DNA from: Tritonibacter scottomollicae
Lineage (GTDB): Bacteria > Pseudomonadota > Alphaproteobacteria > Rhodobacterales > Rhodobacteraceae
Length of the DNA stretch: 64,000 nt
Direction of reading: 5' to 3'
NCBI RefSeq assembly: GCF_003003215.1
Contig: NZ_PVUF01000008.1
Location: 115,681 to 179,680 of the forward strand
Part shown: one piece after another, positions 60,660 to 64,000 of the stretch
How the letters are laid out: each line of letters starts with the position of its first letter
Numbering within the stretch: position 1 is the stretch's first letter
The notes under the pieces: generated by a model
Databases searched by the model: none
What the model saw: the letters and a program-made list of their open reading frames with translations, nothing else
What the model was told of the DNA's origin: nothing
Program-made: the position numbers and the translations under genes

Positions 60660-63008
60660 ATGACCGACATCGTTGACGATCCCACGCCCGCCGACCCGCC
60701 TGACCACGCTGAGATGCGCGAACCGCTGCGTCGCGCTATTGGTGAGCGTTACCTGACCTATGCATTGAGCACGATCATGCATCGTGCGCTGCCCGACGCG
60801 CGGGATGGCCTGAAGCCTGTGCACCGCCGCATCCTCTATGCGATGAGCCGCCTGCGCTTGTCCTCCTCCGGCGGGTTTTTGAAATCCGCCAAGATCTCCG
60901 GCGACACCATGGGGGACTTCCACCCTCACGGTGATGCGGCGATCTATGATGCGATGGCGCGACTGGCGCAGGATTTTGCCGTGCGCTACCCGCTGGTCGA
61001 TGGCCAGGGTAACTTTGGCAATATCGACGGCGACAACCCGGCCGCCTCGCGCTACACCGAAGCGCGGATGACCTTTATCGCCGAGGCGATGCTGGAAGGC
61101 CTGGGCGAAGACGCGGTTGATTTTCGCGACAACTATGATGGCCGCCTGCAAGAGCCGAGCGTTCTGCCCGCGACCTTCCCCAATATCCTCGCCAATGGCT
61201 CCAGCGGTATTGCTGTCGGCATGGCGACGAATATCCCACCGCACAACATTGCCGAGTTGGTCGACGCCTGCGTGCATCTGATCAAGTCGCCGAATGCGGG
61301 CGATGACACGCTGCTGCAATATGTGCCGGGACCGGATTTCCCCACCGGGGGTACGATCGTGGAGCCGCCGGAAAACATTGCCCAGGCCTATCGGACCGGG
61401 CGTGGTTCCTTCCGTCTGCGGGCAACCCACGAGATCGAGGACCTTGGCCGTGGCCAGTGGCAGATCGTGGTCACGGAAATTCCCTATCAGGTTCAGAAGT
61501 CCAAGCTGATCGAGAAGATCGCCGAGCTGATCCAGACCAAGAAGGTGCCGATCCTCGCCGATGTGCGCGATGAAAGCGCCGAGGACATCCGCATCGTTCT
61601 GGAACCGAAATCCAAGAATGTGGATCCGGAGGTTCTGATGGGGCTGATGTATCGCAGCTCCGATCTGGAGGTGCGGTTCTCGCTCAACATGAACGTGCTG
61701 ATCGACGGGGTGACGCCGAAGGTCTGCTCGATGAAGGAGGTGCTGCGCGCCTTCCTCGACCACCGCCGCGACGTGCTGCAACGCCGCACGCGGCACCGGA
61801 TGGCCAAGATTGACCACCGGCTGGAGGTGCTCGACGGCTTCATCATCGCCTTCCTCAATCTCGACCGGGTGATCGATATCATCCGTTACGACGACGACCC
61901 CAAGGCGGCGCTGATGCGCGAAGATTGGGGGCGTGAGCAGCCCCGGGCCTTTACCGAAGCGGAGTATCTGACCCCGCCGCCTGGTGATGGAGAGCTGTCT
62001 GAGGTTCAGGCCGAAGCGATCCTCAATATGCGCCTGCGCAGCTTGCGCAAGCTGGAGGAAATCGAACTGACGCGCGAGCGCGACGCGCTGCGCGAGGAGC
62101 GGGCCGGTCTGGCGGAGCTGTTGGACAGCGAAGATCTGCAGTGGAAAAAGATCACCGAGCAGCTGCGCGACACCAAGAAGCAGTTCGGCAAGAGCTACGC
62201 AGGTGGCGCTCGCCGCACCCGCTTTGCCGAAGCGGGAGACGTCGAGGACGTGCCGCTGGAAGCGATGATCGACCGTGAGCCGATCACGGTGGTCTGCAGC
62301 CAGATGGGCTGGATTCGGGCGATGACAGGCCATATCGACCTGACCCGCGAGCTGAAGTTCAAGGACGGCGACGGTGCGCGTTTCATCTTCCATGCGGAAA
62401 CCACGGACCGGCTGCTGGCGTTCGGCTCCAACGGGCGTTTTTACACGCTTTCGGCAGCCAACCTGCCCGGCGGGCGCGGCATGGGAGAGCCGTTGCGGTT
62501 GATGGTGGACCTGCCCAACGAGGTGGAGATCGTCGATCTGTTCATCCACAATCCCGATGGTCGCCTGTTGGTGGCCTCGGATGCGGGCAACGGGTTTATC
62601 TGTGCTGAGAAGGAGATCGTGGCCCAGACCCGTGGCGGTAAGCAGGTGCTGAACGTCAAGGATGACGACCGCGCCAAGATCTGCATTCCGGTCTCCGGTG
62701 ACCACGTGGCAGTGGTGTCGGAAAATGGCAAATTCCTGGTGTTCTCGGTTGAGGAACTGCCGGAGTTGACCCGTGGCAAAGGTGTGCGCCTGCAGAAGTA
62801 CAATATGGCCCGCGGCCGACAGGGCTCGCTCGAGCTTGATGGCGGACTGGCGGATGTCACCACCTTCAACTGGGACGACGGGCTGCAGTGGGAAATGGGG
62901 GGCGGCAAGACGCGGCATGAGACCGACCTGAGCCAGTGGCTGGGCAAACGTGCCGGTGTTGGCAAGCGCCCGCCCTATGGGTTCCCCAAGGACTACAAAT
63001 TCAAATGA
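60660..63008 (+). CDS. parC: DNA topoisomerase IV subunit A
   Basis: 782 residues. The N-terminal part holds ERYLTYALSTIMHRALPDARDG (shortened: about 30-48), the CAP domain and the catalytic Tyr in AASRYTEARMTF. The GDTMGDFHPHGDAAIYDA block is conserved. A coiled region follows, then a beta-pinwheel C-terminal domain with the GRGMGEPL and KGVRLQKYNM strips. It decatenates daughter chromosomes with ParE. C-terminal length and pinwheel content favour ParC over GyrA. ATG 60660 has AGG six bases upstream. Confidence 0.95.
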   Translation: MTDIVDDPTPADPPDHAEMREPLRRAIGERYLTYALSTIMHRALPDARDGLKPVHRRILYAMSRLRLSSSGGFLKSAKISGDTMGDFHPHGDAAIYDAMARLAQDFAVRYPLVDGQGNFGNIDGDNPAASRYTEARMTFIAEAMLEGLGEDAVDFRDNYDGRLQEPSVLPATFPNILANGSSGIAVGMATNIPPHNIAELVDACVHLIKSPNAGDDTLLQYVPGPDFPTGGTIVEPPENIAQAYRTGRGSFRLRATHEIEDLGRGQWQIVVTEIPYQVQKSKLIEKIAELIQTKKVPILADVRDESAEDIRIVLEPKSKNVDPEVLMGLMYRSSDLEVRFSLNMNVLIDGVTPKVCSMKEVLRAFLDHRRDVLQRRTRHRMAKIDHRLEVLDGFIIAFLNLDRVIDIIRYDDDPKAALMREDWGREQPRAFTEAEYLTPPPGDGELSEVQAEAILNMRLRSLRKLEEIELTRERDALREERAGLAELLDSEDLQWKKITEQLRDTKKQFGKSYAGGARRTRFAEAGDVEDVPLEAMIDREPITVVCSQMGWIRAMTGHIDLTRELKFKDGDGARFIFHAETTDRLLAFGSNGRFYTLSAANLPGGRGMGEPLRLMVDLPNEVEIVDLFIHNPDGRLLVASDAGNGFICAEKEIVAQTRGGKQVLNVKDDDRAKICIPVSGDHVAVVSENGKFLVFSVEELPELTRGKGVRLQKYNMARGRQGSLELDGGLADVTTFNWDDGLQWEMGGGKTRHETDLSQWLGKRAGVGKRPPYGFPKDYKFK

Positions 63009-63044
63009 CGGCAATAATTTGCCAGAATGCCTGAAAACATGTGG

Positions 63045-63068
63045 CCCCCGCGCAACCGCGCGGGGGTT
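63045..63068 (+). terminator. Hairpin after parC
   Basis: CCCCCGCGC (63045-63053), loop AACC, and GCGCGGGGG (63058-63066) form a perfect nine-base-pair stem followed by only TT. It lies 36 bases after the parC stop and is a probable terminator with a weak tail. Confidence 0.5.
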
Positions 63069-63150
63069 CGCCGTCTTGCGGGTTTACCGGGAGCAAAAAC
63101 CCGGTCTATCACTTGGCAACCCTGACCCGACCGCGAGCTAGAGAGAATTC

Positions 63151-63762
63151 ATGATCCGCACCCTTGCCCTTCTGGCCCTGACCGTTCTGGTTGCTGCCTG
63201 TACGCCACCGACCCCAGATGACGAGCTGCGCGATCTTGGTCGTTTCAAGCTGGGCCATAATATCGTCGTGGCGCCAAAGGTGCAGATGGTGCCCGGGTCC
63301 CGCAAGGTGGAGCCGGATGAATGGGTGGATGTTCTGACCAATGAAATGGCGGCGCGGTTCTCGCGTTACGAGGGCGATCAGCTTTATCACTTCGGATTGA
63401 GCGTCGAGGGCTATTTTGTGGCCCCCGGTGGTGTGCCCCTGGTGCTGAGCCCGAAATCCGTGCTCGCCATCAAGGTCACGGTCTGGGATGACGCCGCCAA
63501 CAAGAAGCTGAACGCTGAGCCAGAGACCTTCACGGTGTTCGAGACCACCTCGGGCGAAAGCTTCCTGCTCGGCTCAGGCCATACCCGCACCCGCGACGAG
63601 CAGATGCTGGGTCTGGCGCGCAACGCGGTGAAGGAGATCGAGATCTGGATGTCGGAGAATCACGCGGAAGACCGCTGGTTTGCAGCGGAGGGCGAAGTTG
63701 CTCCCGCACCGGTGAAAAAGCCCGTGCAAAGCTGGAACAGCCCGTCCACGGCCAGCGAATAG
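63151..63762 (+). CDS. Putative lipoprotein of unknown function
   Basis: 203 residues. The signal peptide ends LLALTVLVAAC with Cys at about 17, a good lipobox. The mature part contains DLGRFKLGHNIVVAPKVQMV, then EWVDVLTNEMAARFSRYEG and a beta-rich central block (LVLSPKSVLAIKVTVWDD) before a polar tail rich in Pro and Ala. The pattern suggests an outer-membrane-anchored periplasmic protein. No named family is recognised. It lies between parC and tuf. Confidence 0.82.
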   Translation: MIRTLALLALTVLVAACTPPTPDDELRDLGRFKLGHNIVVAPKVQMVPGSRKVEPDEWVDVLTNEMAARFSRYEGDQLYHFGLSVEGYFVAPGGVPLVLSPKSVLAIKVTVWDDAANKKLNAEPETFTVFETTSGESFLLGSGHTRTRDEQMLGLARNAVKEIEIWMSENHAEDRWFAAEGEVAPAPVKKPVQSWNSPSTASE

Positions 63763-63872
63763 CGCGTTTGTCAAGAACGAACCGCTTGATTTTTGCGCGC
63801 AAACCAAATAAGCCGCGCGCGCAGAGGAAACCGGGTCCCGTCGGACCCCCCAATATTCAAAAGGGCGCCTAA

Positions 63873-64000
<128 letters not shown>

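Noticed and set aside
60412..60663. 83-codon frame overlapping the parC start by ATGA
   Set aside because: The overlap looks like coupling, but there is no good ribosome-binding site, the peptide is basic and featureless, and parC does not need it.
60597..63014. Open frame of 805 codons antisense to parC
   Set aside because: Shadow of parC on the opposite strand; no recognisable motifs or ribosome-binding site.

Overview
The window looks like ordinary chromosomal DNA of an alphaproteobacterium of the Rhodobacteraceae, most likely a marine Roseobacter-group species near Phaeobacter or Ruegeria. Supporting signs are high GC, an F0 ATP synthase operon with separate b and b' subunits and no F1 genes, a divergent pckA / chvI-chvG-hprK-rapZ-EIIA-HPr locus, a long acyl-CoA dehydrogenase typical of the ethylmalonyl-CoA pathway, and several small Rhodobacteraceae-type families. 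This is inference from gene content; no database was searched. I see no prophage, insertion sequence, CRISPR array, rRNA or tRNA.

Layout. 0-3.2 kb: a 5'-truncated LysR regulator overlapping an EamA exporter, then an ArsR-type regulator divergent from a second EamA exporter. 3.3-7 kb: atpI-atpB-atpE-atpF'-atpF, a clear terminator, then an orphan PstB-like ATPase that has lost key catalytic motifs. 7-18 kb: a FadR-type regulator divergent from an aminotransferase, smc, a small exported protein, a lytic transglycosylase, two cobalamin genes, a glutathionyl-hydroquinone reductase and a small unknown protein. 18-18.8 kb: intergenic, holding a two-hairpin repeat and a decayed L,D-transpeptidase. 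18.8-27.5 kb: a C-S lyase, three tandem overlapping peptide deformylase genes, fmt, two small GlsB/YeaQ-like genes, a TRIC channel, an overlapping LysE / DUF3429 / methyltransferase / rnhA cassette, and ispH. 27.5-38 kb: NYN nuclease, folK, rpoZ-rsh, DUF2062, then pdxJ, acpS, lepB, rnc, era, DUF1491 and recO. 38-46 kb: Tat-exported phosphatase PhoX, dgt, CDF and TauE exporters, mcd and an SGNH lipoprotein. 46-54 kb: pckA and the chv/PTS regulatory locus, ending in an acyltransferase. 54-64 kb: hbd, DUF6473, etfBA, a PduO-type adenosyltransferase, SDR, SH3 protein, parC, a lipoprotein and the start of tuf.

Gene connections. The chvI-to-HPr run joins an envelope-stress two-component system to a regulatory PTS with no sugar permease, facing the gluconeogenic gene pckA. 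Mcd, ETF and hydroxybutyryl-CoA dehydrogenase fit acetyl-CoA/crotonyl-CoA metabolism, and the adenosyltransferase with cobC/cbiB would supply the coenzyme B12 needed by the mutases of that pathway (inference).

The most unusual items are the motif-depleted PstB-like ATPase, the third deformylase with both the metal-binding Cys and the catalytic Glu replaced, the shattered YkuD gene, and a dispersed double-hairpin element present three times with paired base changes that keep the first stem. I found no convincing multi-gene system that is wholly new.
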